64,000 nucleotides of DNA from Echeneis naucrates (taxonomy: Eukaryota > Chordata > Actinopteri > Carangiformes > Echeneidae). The translations under genes and the position numbers were made by a program. The notes under the pieces were generated by a model, which was given only the letters and a program-made list of their open reading frames with translations, was not told the DNA's origin and made no database searches. The stretch is taken from assembly GCF_900963305.1 (NCBI RefSeq), contig NC_042531.1, forward strand, positions 6,013,872 to 6,077,871, read 5' to 3'. Positions 11,641-26,600 of the stretch are shown piece by piece (within the stretch, counting starts at the first letter, position 1; every line of letters begins with the position of its first letter).

Positions 11641-14600
11641 AGGTTACATTTACTGATGATGGAGAGAGAAAGGAGATGGATGAATAAGTTAAACAGAGCA
11701 GCCTTTGTGTTCAGCTGGTTTGCCCCCTCAGGTTGTCATGTGTGTGTTGCTGCTGTTTAACACTATAGTTTAATTTAAAAAAATGAACGACAGACAGAAA
11801 TGTTGCACTGTGCAGCAGAAGATATTGACCTTCCGTACTTCTTGTTAGAAGTCAGTGACAGTTTGTTTCCAACGAGTTGTTTCTGTTGGTCTCTGTTGTG
11901 GTTTCCTTTGTGTAGTTCCCGTCTTTTGCTGAGGCCATGATGTTTGTGGAGCTGATGACCAGCTGGGTGACTCCACCAGTTCCACACTAAAAGCTTATTC
12001 ACTTTCTGGATCATAAGAAGTTGAATAAGTCGAATTCAGATTCCGCTGACTTGCTTGCTGATGCATTTTATTCTCTGAAACTGGTTGAACCTCTCAGAAT
12101 GGTTAGTGTCGTTCTTTTATTCGTTTGTTCTGGTTGTTAGCACAAAATTGACAGCGTCCAGTGATTGTGATTATACAAACTCCTGCTTGATGTACTAACT
12201 AAGTTCCAGATGAAGTCAGGCCTCCCCTCGTCACTGTTGGCTCGCAGTGTTGGTTCAGTAAATGTCATTTTTAGTCAGCAGCATGTGTAGTTGTGTACTG
12301 TTCAGTATATTTAGCTCATTTCTCTTTTGCAACTAAGATGTGCTGCTCAAGAAACAAAGAGCAAGTAAAAAAAATCTTCTGTAGAAATGACACATTTAGA
12401 TTGACCCAATATTTCAGCTGTGTGCACCTTCATCCGTGCCGCTGAGGCCACCTTCAGCACGCCTTAACTTTTAACCTGACCTCATCTAACACTAATCCTG
12501 AAGCTAAAAATATCATGTGTCCTGGTTTACGTGCGGGAGCTGCCTCAGTGATCACTGAGGTGCTCTATAAATGAAAAACAACACATATAATAACTGTGTT
12601 TAGATCAGCGCTTCACCAGAGGACTTTGACATGATGACACAGACAGCACAAACAGTGATTACACCCACGTTTGGTAAATAAGAGCCATTTCACTTTAGGT
12701 TTCAAATGGGAGAACACTATCTCATAGCAAAATGAACAGGCGTGGAACACAATCATTATTTGTATATTTATTGATAGTAAGACCACTGATGGTGACTTTG
12801 TCAATAATAGACAGCATGGTGCGAGTCTTTTGAGTGTCTGGTGACCCCATGTGTACGCTGGATGGTATTACAATTTAGTATTTACAGAACAATATCAGCT
12901 TGAGAGAGGAATTTAAGTTTCAGAGTGCTGGAAAACATACATTCACGAAATAAATGTACAGCGTTAGAACGTTAGAAGCAATAAGGTTTTTAAAAGCCAC
13001 AACCAAATACTGACCAAAGTCAAACACAAGAGGATCCACAAAATCAAGACAGTCTCGCAAACACACACGCTTGTTATAAAATAGAAAGACATGCACAAAG
13101 GGGATAGTTAAATAAAAACAAACAAAAAAAAAAACAAAACAATCACACACACTGTCAGTCGTACTGAAAGAGCGATAGAAAATAACCTGGTGAAACTATA
13201 AACTTAATGCCAACCAAGTCATAATGAGCATAGAGCTAAATTGAAACAGCTACGTGTTGCACATTACTCTCAACAAAACACTGGCCACAATTATTTTGTC
13301 AGTGCGCATTTCCTATAAACTATCAAACAAATACAGATTAACAGCACAAAGTGCAGAATCAAAACTCTGACACAACATTTATATATATTAGCATATTAGA
13401 ATGAGAAACATTACATCATATAAATTACATTTCCAATACATATCTACAGACGGTGACGATGACGGAGGCATGTTGATGCACTACATAGAATACTGTAAAT
13501 ACTAGGTGAACACCGTTGAAGTCCCGCCAATCTGTAATGTCGACTTCTCTCATTGTAGCAGGCTGCTGGCTTTGCTTTCCATTAGAGGAGTTTGGTGAGC
13601 TTAAGGGTTTGATTTGATCCTCGCAGCGTAGAAACGTGCTGCTTTGCTGACCTCTGTCAGATTCAGCATCTTTGTGTTGTTGTAGCTGTGATGGCACCCA
13701 ACAGTGATGTCAGAAACACGTTATCATTACACCAAACAGAGGTCAGCAAAAAAAAAAAAAAAAAAAAAAGGTACTCATTAAAAGAAAAAGCTTTTCAAAG
13801 CTTAGTGGTGACATTTTGGAATTTAGTCAGCTACTTTTAAACAAAGCGAAAAGACAAATACTATCTTTGTACCATCTAAATGTTTTCCGGGGAACTAAGT
13901 TGTTTTCAGCATGCTGACAGATTCTCGTTGACTGGGATATTTCAGAGCTTGATGACGCCCAGTCACACCAATAATTGAAACTGCTACATTTGAATTCAGC
14001 GCAAATACTCAAGTTCAGTTTTGTTCGGCCTTAACACATGAATCTGTGTCTATGACCAATGGCAGGCCTTCCTGCCTGCTGAAAACTGATACTCTGGGTA
14101 GGCATACACGGAGAGTTCAAGACAGAAGCAGCTGTAGATCATTTTAATGGAAAATATTTTAAGTTGTCAGGCAGGAAAAGCGCAGGTGGAATTAAAACAT
14201 AAATTTTGGCAGCATTCCATTTAGTGGAGGCAGTTTCAGAGTCCTGGTGTTGTGCTCGGACACAAAGGAATGGAGCCATGGTTAATGTTATTATTTATAC
14301 CTTCGCCTTCCCCACATTGACATTTACATAGCAAAAACTATAAACTGCTCCATGAAAGGGCAAAAACTTCGAGACTGGAGTGCTGGTGGTCGAGCGGTTT
14401 GGACTTTAGAGCACGTTCCATGTAATCGCAACGTCACTGGTTTGGCTCTCTCATTCTCCTTGTTTCCTGCCGGCCTTTCTGTCAGTTACTGACTAAAGTA
14501 AAGAGGGAAAAGCTCAAAAATAAATCAAAAAAAAAAAAAAAAAAAAAAAGAAAAAGAAAAGATGATAATGAGATCCAAGTTAATTGTACCAATCCATCTA

Positions 14601-15836
14601 TTTGATAAATATGATTGCGAAATGACAGTTTCTCAGTTTCTGGTGTGACAGGGTCTTTAATCTATAGTGCAACCTCATTTGTTCGTTTTCTGTGCTGAAT
14701 ATGTTTCTCTTCCACACTAAAACTAATCGATCGGCTTTAATTATAACTTAGTGTGTATCAAGAATCTGAGAATTCAGGTTAAACTGGCTTATTTTAAGTT
14801 ACTGTGGGAGGAAAGAGGCAAGAGTCACACTCGCTGTACGCCGTCTTGTTCTAGCTTAAAGCTTTCAGCTAATACTGATACTAAATTAAGTTTAACCTTC
14901 AAGGTAAATTAAATATTAAATGTAAAAAAATTGTGCCTTGTCTACAGATAAAAATACTTAATCAGCTCTCTTCCCATTATTTCCTTTGCAATTTTCTCAG
15001 TTTTCATATAAATTTAAAATATCATCCTCAGTACACACATTCGGTTCACAAAATGTCACAACCATAGGAATATACAATGGTGACCGATAGCAAAGTCAAA
15101 CTCAAAACTAAACCTAGCTATTAAAGTATTACTTTCAAACTTTAGTAATGTAATTCTGTACAAAGATGTGCAGTAGCCTTCTGATGACGATCGATGGAGC
15201 ATGCTGCGTCCAACTGAGAAGCCAAGTTGCGCCCGATCACTTATCTGAGACCAACACAGCTGTAAACTCAGACTACCACAGTCTACCTGCTCGTTGAAGG
15301 TTGTACTGATCCAAGATATGTGATAATGAGCAACTTCTACATCAAGCGGCAGTGTGATGTGCGGTATAGAAAGCTTTGATGCAACAGCAGTGAGTAAAGG
15401 AATGGTGCTTTACAATAGGATACATTAAGATATTACATTAATGTCACAGGCAGAGAGGCGGAGGGAGGTAAATTCCAATTCAGACGTGTGATAGTGTTTC
15501 GGGAATTTACTCTTGTAATGTGTCAAGGCTGTTTGTTGCTTCTTCTCTTCATCTCCCTAAAAAGACAGAAACCAAAGTTACCACCTCAGGTTGTTTGTCT
15601 CCACTGACTGGTTTCATGTTACGTCGTTGGTTTTCCCGACTTATATTGAATACATGTTTTTAGTTTTTTCTTTCTTTCTTTTGGTTACCATGCGTGCTAA
15701 ATTTAGTCATAATTGCTGTGAAATCAGTCCATCCTTGAGTCCAAGTGGATGGCTGTGCCAATGAAGAAGGGCTTCCCTCAGAGATTTCCTGAGATAATGT
15801 GTCAGTGAATGTTTCTCACCTGCCACGGCACGTCAG
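11641..15836. other. Gene-free stretch including the probable tspan7 3' UTR
   Basis: No coding region is supported. The part next to the tspan7 stop (15837) is likely its 3' UTR, with candidate minus-strand polyadenylation signals ATTAAA at about 14141 and AATAAA at about 12768, so the length is uncertain. A long A tract at 13749-13769 and a SINE at 14.4-14.56 kb (listed separately) are present. Confidence 0.4.
14383..14561 (+). mobile_element. tRNA-Leu-derived SINE with poly-A tail
   Basis: The head reads GTGGTCGAGCGGTTT, the box A region of a tRNA-Leu-like SINE. It is followed by CATGTAATCGCAACGTCACT and a degraded box B (GGTTTGGCTC), then a pyrimidine-rich body (CTTGTTTCCTGCCGGCC) and AAAGCTCAAAAATAAATC, and ends in a run of about 23 A with AAAAAGAAAAG. 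This head, body and tail order is typical of a SINE common in percomorph fishes. It is not a functional tRNA gene because the acceptor stem and T arm do not pair. Its homologous genes have no role here; it sits downstream of tspan7. Confidence 0.75.
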
Positions 15837-18800
15837 CTAAACCATCTCATACTGATTGGCTGTGATGATCCTGGACAGACAGCAAGCCAGCAACATGCCA
15901 ATCAGCTGAAAGATACACAGAAAAGAGGTTTCTTTTTTTTTATGTGTGGGTTTAAAAAAAAATTATAATAAAAAAAAATTGTACAGTATTTGTTTTTTTG
16001 TTTTAAGTCCATTTTTTTGCAAAGTCTCTCACTGAATGCATATTTTTCTGTAAAGTAATTTCCCGTCATCCCCAAGCTTTCAGTACAAAAAGTACAAAAA
16101 TGTGTCTGTTGATCTTCTTTTTTTTTCTCTCTCAGTATCTGCGTCTCCACTGTTAAACACCTCAACTAACACACAACACACCTGCGAGAAGGCGATCCCA
16201 AACGTCACTCCCGCAATAATGGCCATGTTGGTTTCCATGAAGGAAGTGACCAGTTCATAGCAGCCCTGAAACACAGGGGGCAGGTTAGTCCGCAGCGGGT
16301 ACAGGGACATGTTAAATGTACAAATTAGGGGCAAGATGGGAGTGTGTGAGAGTATCTGAGGCGTTTGTTAGTGTGCGAAGGAGGAGGATGGTTTTAAAAA
16401 AAAAAAAAAAAAAAAAAAAGTGTGAGGACCTCGCTGATGTACAAACGGTCATCTGCTAACTGGTGACGAGGAGGATGCAATAACACACTGACCTGGTGGA
16501 ACACCTTGCTCGGGACTATAGTGCTATTGCGGAGGTCTTCTGGGTTGCAATCAGATGAGTTAAAGCAACAACTGGCAGGAATACCGTTGGGTGGGTAATA
16601 CATACTGGCAAACCAGCTGGTGTAGTTATACACTCCACAGCAACGCAGCTAAAAAACAGACAATTCAAGAGGAAGAACCGAAGACAAATTCAAATTCACA
16701 GTTACATATCTGTGCATATATTTATTTACAACAATATTGCCTTTTATGTGGCACTTAGGACCAAAGCCCATTTGCTCCAAATGAAGATAAAGCTTTATTT
16801 TCTAAAAAGGCAGTAACTGAAGACATTGAACATTCAGTGTCGCGTCTGTTTTCAGCTGAAGACCGTTAATTATTTAGAGTACTGTTGAGTAATTATGACA
16901 TTTAAAGAAATGCAGTGAAGGAGCACATCATTGGTGTGTTTGAGCAACAGTGGACACAAACAAATACAAATCAATCAACACATCAGACTTTAGCTACAGA
17001 TAAAGTATTAGCAGTGGAATAAATTCATAGTTGGTTTAATGTTTTAATTGAATTTGTTGACAGTCAAAAAGAAACACAGAATATTGCCACCTTTATTGAT
17101 GGGGAAGAAAAGTTTATGATTTTGTGTTTAGCGCCCAGTTGATCACAAAGACTTACTTTGTGTTGCAAGTTGTCAACAGCACGACTCGCCTCATCCTCGG
17201 CATTGTAGTTCAGGACTGCGTCAGTGTACGTCCTGTGAAAGGTTCCCTTTATCTGCACAAACATGCATGTTAACAGCGTCAGAGAGCTCTGGTGGTTTTG
17301 TGTTACAGTTATGAAGTTGCCACATGGTGAACTACGTGCTGACCTCGTGGCGAAACACAAATCCAGAGATCCCAGCCACTAACTCAGCGAGGAAGACCAG
17401 GGACAGAAACATGGCGTACTAAAGGGAGGAAGTAAAAGGGAGATTTGTATAGTTTGCATGAAAACCTTTTGCCCCGGTGTGCATCATTTGCCTATGTTTG
17501 TATACACACACACAGACACACACTCAGACATGCTCCAGCACACCCACTTGACCAACATTAACCGAACAAAGTCTGTGCAGCATCTATTGGATTTCTGATC
17601 CCTGTCTGCGTGATAGAGGTCAGCCATTATTCCCTTTATCATATGAGCAGAGGCTAATTAATCAGCTTCTCCAGGTCTATTCTGCCTGACTGCAGCGGAA
17701 CACTCTGGCCCTCCCCCGACGGCCTCTCACCAGCTTCAGCATCCATGGGCTTCCTCTGCAGGTGGCGAAGCATCCAAACAGGCCAAAAACGATGATGACA
17801 GTCCCGGTGCCAATGAGGACGTACGGAGCGTTGGTGGAGTTGTCTGCGATCAGAGAAATGTACGGGCCCAGCATCAACTTCCCCCATACTCCCACTGCCA
17901 GCAGAATGGCTCCTGTTATCTAGAGGACGAGGGTTGGAGAGAAGGATGTAACAGAGAGAGAAAGAGTGAGCACAGGAACAGAATCAAAGCAGGGAACGGG
18001 CCCTTATCTCTGTATTTCTGCAACACTACAATGGCTGTGTTTTAGCAGCGCGTGGCGGTGGGGGGGGGATCAAGGTGGAACAAGAAAGGAGAGCAATTAG
18101 AGTAAGGAGGAGGAGATGGCAGACAGAAGACACAGATGTATCAGGAGTGCGGGATAGCGATCACCTCCTTTATGAATATGCCTGCACTCACAGACAGAAG
18201 GAGAGAAACAAAAAGAAAGAGGACAAATCAAAGAAGCTCTTTGATCTGAGGCGAGACGCGTCTTCCTGTTGCTCCTCTCTTAGCATTTCAAATGAAGGCT
18301 GCGGATAAAAGAGCGTGCTGTTCGAGGCAGCTGAAGCGCCGTGTGTCTCAGCTGGGTATGTCTTACTGGCATCGGAAAGAGAGCAGGGTGTGGAACGGCT
18401 GCTGATGATCTGACTCGAGCAAGGGCCAACTCATCAGCCCAACCTGCTCACTTCCAAGAGGAGGCTGCTCGCCGTCCTGTTGCCACGCCCTCTGACTACA
18501 GAGAGCGAGCTGTCTGTACAAAATGTCTCCGTTCACCTTGTAACTGCTAAAAGTGATGAGAAGAATACACTCAGCGCTCAGCAGGAAACAAGCCAACACG
18601 CCTGACAGCAGCGAAGAAAAGCTCCCTCTTTTAGTCAACAATCTCCTCGAGCCTGATGCCATGTGCATAATAATGAAGCAGTGATTCACCGTAATAAAAA
18701 AATATATATACATATTAGCATAGAGTTTGACGTCTGAAATCAGTCTGCAGGTTAATGAGAGTGTTAACATCTACACTTTGCTTTGTTGGCAGGATGTGAG

Positions 18801-21800
18801 TAAACAGGATGTGGCAAAGGTTTTTCACTGTGACAAATCTGAGTTTGGCTGCATTCCTTAATTAAAAGTTCTCTTGTACTTAAATGCAATGAGACCTTCT
18901 GCTGCTCTGCAGCTGCAGTGTTACACGACTGAACTTCATGGCGGCTCATGAAATCATCCACACGTGGATTTCCCTATCAACACAATGGTAGGAGAGGACA
19001 ACGAGTCTCAGTTGAGGGAGGGATGATAAGAAAGGTGGAAGCGAGAAAACACACTGACTGGCTGTTGCTGTCTGAACAGACATGCTAGCTCGGAGTCGGT
19101 AGCCGGGGATTCATTTCATTTTCACTGAATTGTTTGAGGTTGTTTTGGTGACCGAGCAACAGTTAAAAAAACACAAACATTCATTTTACTATCGCGGAAA
19201 AGAGAAAAACCATAAAATTTTTCACGTGGTATCTAAGAGCATGTCATCCTCACTCTGCCTTCCCAGATAAAAACTTAAACAAAGATGAGTACATTTTTGA
19301 AATCCCTGCAATTCTTTTAAAGATGTAATTTTATCGATCAGAACTGATGCCCACTTGTTTCCCATGACACTATTAATCTTTTTATTTTGTGTTTATGACT
19401 TAAACATGTTGCTGTGTTGTTTCTATTATGTAAGAAAAACCTATAAAAACATGTATTGATGGCTTGTGGGTAGATAAACCCTCAAGAGATACACAACATT
19501 TGATGGAGCTCAACAACATTGAAAGAAGAGAGAGCCATTATTTTCTACTTAATATCATCTTAGGAGTTGTCTGTTTAATGTATTTGTTGTCTCCTTATCT
19601 GAATCTGCATCCTGTTGTACTTGCAGTGCTGTTATGAGCTCAGATGACAGTTTGGATAGGCCTCCCAGTGCTGATTTTAAACATGACATTCTGTAGATCA
19701 TGTCAGCTTTCAGCTGCTCTTTGTACTGCGTGTAAAGCACTCGAATGAAAACTGGAGCTTGAAACAATATATATGGATGTTACACCAGTAATGAGCTACA
19801 AATGGTATGTGAAAATTTCTGATGGTGCCAAAATATTCACCATCTCACAGTTTATGTCGCCTCATTGCCAAACCTTATGAAGTCTGTGGCAAATCAGTAG
19901 ACTTCAGTGAAAAGAGTGGATGGAAGAACCGGCGATTTTCTGGATAAAATAAATCACTATTGTGTCTGTAAAATTCTGAGAAATGTTAAGAATATTGTGA
20001 TTTGTCTGCTCACCAGCCCAGATAATCCATTTAGTATCGTTTAGTGCCCATCCTTCAGCTGCGGCCCAGCTGAAGTGAAGGACTGCAGGCTGATGATTAG
20101 ATTTGTCATTAATGTTTTTATTAACAGTGATTCTAACACTGTGAGAAGACATTTCAGAGAACAGTCCTCTTTATGGCTATATACTTAGTGTTTACGGCCG
20201 GCACCATCAGCAACAAAATGACTTCCACCCTCATATTTGCTGCCACATACAAATAAAGGATCATCTCCTCAATACTTAAGTGTTCATTTTAAAACCAATA
20301 GGGAAATCAAGTCTGAGGAGCAGGGACAAGTCATCTTGACTTCATGTCTGTTGCTGAATTCCAAACAGCCCTCCTCCTTTTCGTCCTCTTCCTCCTCCTC
20401 TTGCACGTTTTGTTTGAAATTCAATGCCTGGCCAGCCACCCTGGTTACAGCACAGAGTTTAAAACAGGTCATCCCTCTTCCCTCCTCCTCCTCCCACCCG
20501 GGCCCAATAAAGAAACAGAAGGTGTGATGATAAAATATGCTGGCAAGGACACAACGCACCACTCAGCCACCTGCTCTGCATTTTACCGTCCTGTGTGAAG
20601 AGTACGGCACCATGGATATTCACACTTAAGACATTATTTGCCACGACAAGTCGATGACAGTGACACCGAGGCCTCACGCTGAGCCACCTCTCCCGCTCCG
20701 TACTCGGTGCCAGTGCCCTCTCCAGAGCCAGTGATCTGTGAGACACGCCTGCGCGTCAGACATCTGTAACTTGATGCTTTAGATGTACGGGAGGGCTGAA
20801 GGACCATCCAATCCTGCCTAAATATAAAAGTTCATATCTATGACACAGACACATGTCTGCAGAGCAGGACACACAGCACAGCTCTTAACTGAGGGGCCGA
20901 TTCCTGTCCAGTTTTGTTCATGGCCAAGTATCATAAGCTATTTTCATTTCCCACAGTTCAGGGTGAATGTAGCCAAAACAGAGAAAGCACTCCTCAGGTC
21001 CTAAACATATTATAGACATAAACCTCTTCCACATGTTCCATTTAGATAATTCACTCTGGTCATATCTGGCTGCTTTCTATCACACAGGAATGAGCAGAAC
21101 TCACAAGTGTGGTCAAAAAGGTACTAAATTCAGCCCCACTGTTGATCTTAGCTTGGCCAGTATGTGGCCTTAGATTCATTGTGCTGCTTCCACGGATGGA
21201 AGATCATATTTGAAGCTGGTAATTAAAAAGTAAAGAGAAGCACTTCCAAACCGCTGAAAAAAAAAAAAAAAAAAAAAAAAACAACACACACAAAAGACGC
21301 CATTTCACTCATCACTTCACAACTTCATCTCAAAGTAATTTATTCCAAAACTGGAAGCAGTCTCAACCAAATGTATTTGGCTTGAGTAGTGGTTGGGGTA
21401 ATCTGCTGGCTCAAATCCTGAGGACGCTTCTTACAAAGAGCCTTAATTACAGTGAAAAGATCGGCAGAGTCTGCTCTATAAACGACGGTTGTTATGTACG
21501 GCTTGCTTCGCATTGGGAGCATAACTTTTTATGAATTCAATCACAACAAAGCTTTGCAGCGCCTTGACAAAACACCCAGAGGGGCAGCTTGTGTACAGTG
21601 AAAAACCTCCTCGTTGTACTTATGATTGCTTGCTTGATGAATCCTTTGCAGGCTGAAACATGGCATCAGTGAAATTATGAAATATTTGAAAATTGTTGCT
21701 CAGAGTAGATTCAGCTTCTCCAACGGGAGTTACTTCTTTACTATCCATTGCATTATTCAAAACTAAAAAGTCACTTTTAGGTTCATTGGCCAGACAAAAT

Positions 21801-23440
21801 ATGCACATTGTCAATGTTAGCTGAGGAGGAGGGAAAGAGTTCACTGTTTACACACAATGTTATTAATTTATCATTTGAGAAATCATTCTGCAGATTAACC
21901 GTAATGAAAATATTCCCCACTTTCAACTAACTGCAGTACAATACAACCCCACAACGACAGTTCCATATTCAGACAACGAAAATAATCAAATAATCTTATG
22001 TATTATTCCCTGGATTCCACAGGCAATCGAATATTTAGGTATTTTAGAGGTTAAGAAATGTTATTTATGAAACAAAATGCCCAGATCTTTTCTGCTTTCT
22101 GTTGTCTCTCACATTAAAGTAAACTGAGCATCTTTGGGTCTTGGTCGCACAAAAAAAAAAAAAAAAAAAAGACATGTATGTTATCTTGTCCGTATTAATA
22201 GTGATGGTAATTTGTAAGCGTTCTCCACTCAATTAACATTCCTGGCTGCAACCGCCTTTCATATTTCACTGTGTAATACCAACGAAAAGTACAGAGCCGA
22301 AGAGGGAAACCATAAAAGCAGTCTAAACATTAGCTGAATTTAGAGTTTACATTATGTATTTGCTGTAATACTAATTGAGTCGTGATCTAGTGTTTTCTTT
22401 TGTGTTCCTGCAGGAATCAGGGGAAAGTCACTCAGGACATTTCACACTTTTGTACAGCTCTGAAAAAGCTTCGTCTAGGATGCTGAACATTGGAACTTCT
22501 ACTTGTGTTGCAGTTTCCTGACAGCGTGATGCTGTTTCATTTAACACCACATTGGCCACATAGAGCGACTGATGCACAGCGGATCACCAATCTATCTACC
22601 ACTGACTCCAGTCCTGCATTCACTACTGCTCCTACAGAAAATGAATTTTACATGACCCCTAATACTGAGGATGCATATAATATTTATACAACATGCATTT
22701 TGAGAGCATTCCTCGTGCAATAAGGAGAAAGCAGCTTTTTAAATCTAGCCTGCTGAGAAGATGGTTTATTTAATGCAAAAATCTGTTTATTACACGTGAA
22801 TTTCCTTTTTAAAACATTTAGTTCAGAGATGTGGTGGAGGAACAGACTGTAGCAGACTGAATGACACACTGAGGGAATGTGTCACAGGGCTGATACAGAT
22901 GGAGGAAGGTCCCTTTAAGAAGCTGTAGAAACGGACCCAAATGTGGAGTAGATGGTGAAAATGGGCTTTAAACGGGCCTCCATCAGACAGACCAGGCCCC
23001 GCATGTGGGGCTCAGTCTTTGCGGTGACATGAGCAGCCCTCCCCGCCTCTTCCTCACTACAACCCCGATGCGCTGACGCCCAGCAGCCAGAATGTGTGTA
23101 ACCTTAACACAACTTACATAATGGGAGGCGACAAAATGCGTTTGTTTAAGCGCATAGAAGAGACGTCGTAGGGCGAGTCCCACTGATATTTAGGCTTTAA
23201 AACACCATAATCCCCCCGATGGTGATGATGATGATGATGATGGATGTATCCAGCCCTTCATCACACACAACCACCACAGAAAAAAAAAAAAAAAAAAAAA
23301 CACAGCGGCGCATCTGGATGGATTCCGATTGTTTTTTTTTTTGGTAAATAACACAGAGGAGCCACTTTGCTTACCCAGAAGACGAAGGAGTAAACGATCA
23401 GCAGGGTTTTCAGGCAGGTGATCACCGGCTTGGTCTCCAT
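15837..23440 (-). CDS. tspan7: Tetraspanin-7 (TM4SF2/A15/TALLA-1), 7 coding exons
   Basis: Hand-joined coding exons are 23375-23440, 17731-17919, 17344-17418, 17157-17252, 16493-16648, 16182-16265 and 15837-15905. All are in frame with GT-AG borders, giving 244 aa (human TSPAN7 is about 249). The order is TM1 (about residues 11-35), a small loop, TM2 (60-80), TM3 (87-108) and a large extracellular loop with the tetraspanin CCG (LRCCGV), the second Cys pair (ASCCFN) and Cys at SSDCNP and GCYELV. TM4 (about 209-232) and the tail NQYEMV follow. N-glycosylation sequons are visible (NST, NYT, NSS, NST). Family knowledge: a four-pass plasma-membrane organiser, abundant in neurons, whose mammalian C-tail binds PICK1; the tail is preserved. 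The start is METKPVITCLK; the human MASRR extension is not seen. Intron 1 is 5.5 kb. Confidence 0.96.
17920..23374 (-). other. tspan7 intron 1
   Basis: This 5.5-kb intron lies between the first two coding exons of tspan7. It holds A homopolymers (for example 21257-21281 and 22150-22170) and no recognised gene or intact mobile element. A short pyrimidine-rich antisense frame near 20.3-20.6 kb is low complexity only. Confidence 0.6.
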
Positions 23441-23610
23441 TGTGGGCTCGGTGTGATGACAAACAGCTGAGGGAGAGAAAATGAAGCGTCTCTGCGAGCC
23501 GTCGTGCTGCAGCGTCACTGGAGCAAAAAACGCACCAGAGCAGCCGAAGGATCCTGAGCGGTGACCCTGCAACACAAAAAAACACACAGACACACAACCG
23601 CCCCAACACT
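23441..23610 (-). promoter_or_regulatory. tspan7 5' UTR and promoter-proximal DNA
   Basis: The DNA just upstream of the METKP start is moderately CpG-rich to about 23.55 kb. A start upstream in the same frame (near 23593) would add about 50 residues with no family match, so the METKP start is preferred. Confidence 0.4.
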
Positions 23611-26600
23611 GATCACATCACCAGCTGGACGGCTGCTTTTATATGTTGGTGCACTTGTGGCGCAAAAGTTTGGGCACCCCCCGGGCACATGACACGTTTC
23701 GGCTGTTGAATTGATTTATTTCACGTAATTTAATAATCCCGGTTTGCATAAGATGGTTTAAATGTATGTCTTTGTTTGGAGCGTGAAGATCATCATTATC
23801 CCTGACCACAGGCTTCAGGGGCATGAAAATAACCAAGTGGCTGAAATTGCAGTTCCTTGAATGACCACATGAATTTGCTTTCACTTGGGATTCATGTGAA
23901 AATGCTGCTGTTTTACAACAACAACGAAATGTTACAGTGTTAATACAGCCTGGTACAAAGTCAGTTTCTGTTCTGTTTGTTACAAACAGACATGTCCACA
24001 TTTCTTTGACCATAAGTGGATTACCTGAGTTAATGGAGTCAGTTACTGCCAAGGAGGCAACTGTGGAGCAGCTCCAAGCTCCAAATCCATCTGATCTGAT
24101 CAGTTCATCCCTGTGTGAAAAGAACTTCCCTTTGAGATACTTAATCTATAAGAAACAGATGACAACCTTAAAAAAAAACAAACAAAAAATTATTGGAATT
24201 TAAAATAATTAAAATGATCATCTGAACATTTAAACATTTCAATTATCAGAATAAAAAAAACTCAATTGGACATTTTTTGTGCTACAGACTGTATGGGGTT
24301 TTTTTTGTATAATTTTTTCAGGTCCTGTGTCTGGATTTATCTTAAAAAGGTGCCTGACCCTGGCTAACACTTGACCATGCACTGCTTTGAAAAAATATTA
24401 AAGACAGAAAGTAGTTCCAGGTACTTTTCTTAGAGCCCTGCACTTTAGCATGTCCACTTTGAAATAAAATAATGGATTCCGTAATGAAGTGCCAAAAATC
24501 AGCTTGAAGTAGGTGGACAGTACATCAATTTAGAAAGAAATATGTGGGGAAATTTTTGTGTTTTGAAAGCTACTCATTGCTTCTTGGGCAGGTATGTAAT
24601 TTCACCACTAGTTGATATGCAGAAATAACTCAAACAAGGCTCAGAGATGTGAAGACAAAACAAGCCTTCTGTCGAACAAAAACATGACACGAATAATTTT
24701 ATGTTGATTGCTTTACCCCCATTGTCACTCACTGTAGAGAGAAATATAACACAAACCTGTAAAACTACTTACATCCAAGTCTTACCTCTGCAAGAATCCC
24801 CGAGTTGCTCTCACTTCTGATGGATAGCTTATGTTAATTACAGAGGTACGTTACAAACATCAAAATCTGGACACTGCCGTTCACAACAGAGTAGTCTGCA
24901 GCAGTCAGAAGTGTCAAACACAACGTAATTCTGGAGTAATACTGGGATGCTCAACCGCAGGTGTTATTTTGATGAAGAATTGGGTTTCATTAAAGGCTCA
25001 TGGGGTAAAAAAAATAAAATAAAATAAAAAACAGCTTACAACACAATGCTGTGAAAAATTTGTTGTCTATTTGACAATGAAGCCACCTCCACCTGCTGTA
25101 AAATCTGGTTTAAATTAATCAAACAACAAACAGCGGAGAGGGATAGATCATTTAAGCACCAAAACACTAAAGAGTGCTCTGAAATATACATTTGAAAAAT
25201 AATAAGCAAACGTCTAATGCATTTTCTGACCTAGAAAAAAAAGATGTAGGAGTTAATAATACAGGAGCAAAAAAACAAAAAACAAAACAAGAAAACAAAC
25301 AATACAGCAAAGTGACAGAAAGCATCTCAGAAAAATCGGAACAATGACGTTCATGGAGGATATAAAGTGGGCAGAGAACAATTAACGACCAGTATAGACA
25401 GCCTGAATAATAGGACAGAGTGTATTCATTTATTTATTAATGATGCTGCATCCATCTGTTTCAAATATGCAGAGACAAATCCACATATGAATCATTTATT
25501 CAGATTTAATTCATTCACAGTCCTCTTGAATTCAAGTATAGTGAGTCATTTCTTACCTTGAAGGTCAACAGATGTGTCTCCACAACAAACTAGAAGTTGG
25601 GGCTTTTTCCTTCAACAAGAAAAAACAAACAAACAAAAAAACCCCAACAACTTTCACACTAAAAATATCAATAGTATTTTAGAGCTATATTATGAAATTG
25701 AAACTGGTCGGAATGCTTCACAATAAAAGAAGATTTAGTTATTTATGTTAGTTATTTACCCTAAACTCCCTAAAACTGAGTGTAAAAGAGGGGTAGCCGA
25801 TTTATGGAATTTCATGAAATACAGAAACAATTCAGCATCGGAACAATTCATAATGTTACGATAGCTTGACTACACTACATTAAAATAAAAACAACAAAAA
25901 CAGACACAAACATAATTTATCACATTAAACAGATGTAGTGGTTCTTCAAGTGTGTTCAGTCAGTAGGAAATACATAGGTTCCTCCAGGTAATACACTGAA
26001 AGTGCTCAAACATACAGTTCTTCAGACTGTGGGCCTCATGCAAGAATCAAAAACATGAACAGGTTTGTTCTTCTGGGATATCAGATCATTTCTCACTTTT
26101 GCTTCAGTTTTCTGACACTGAAAAACACAACCGTCAAGTCATGTTCAGTCTGTAATGTAATGCCTTTTCTTAAGGAATTTTCAGACAACTGAAGGAAAGC
26201 AACTAAAATATAGAATTAAAATAAATGGAGAAAAAAAAATCTAAGATTGTTTTTCACGCATCTCCAACATTCTCTTTTAGGTTTTATAAATCAATTCAGC
26301 ATTTGTTAGGAAATGCTGTGACACTGACAGCTGCTTGTTGCTGCCTAGGGGTACATCTTCTGTTGCACATAAGAGTATAAACTCTTAATCTATCCTTATT
26401 TGTCTCACATTATGATGCTGTTTTATAGGCCGGCTTTTCAGATTCATTTTCAGAACAGGCGTTCTGACACTTAAAGTGCCAAATCTGCAGTTTTTTTTTG
26501 CAGCTGCTGACATCTGCAGCAGAACTTGTGACTGCAAGTTTTTCTTTCTACTCTTTGGTGACATTTTGTGAATGATAAGTGGTAATTATCAGAAGTCAAC

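Noticed and set aside
14383-14460. Possible tRNA-Leu gene
   Set aside because: Box A is good, but the arms do not fold, box B is degraded, and a SINE body with a poly-A tail follows.
23190-23609. 139-codon minus-strand open frame over tspan7 exon 1
   Set aside because: It is out of frame with the METKPVITCLK exon and includes a phenylalanine run from a poly-A/T tract.
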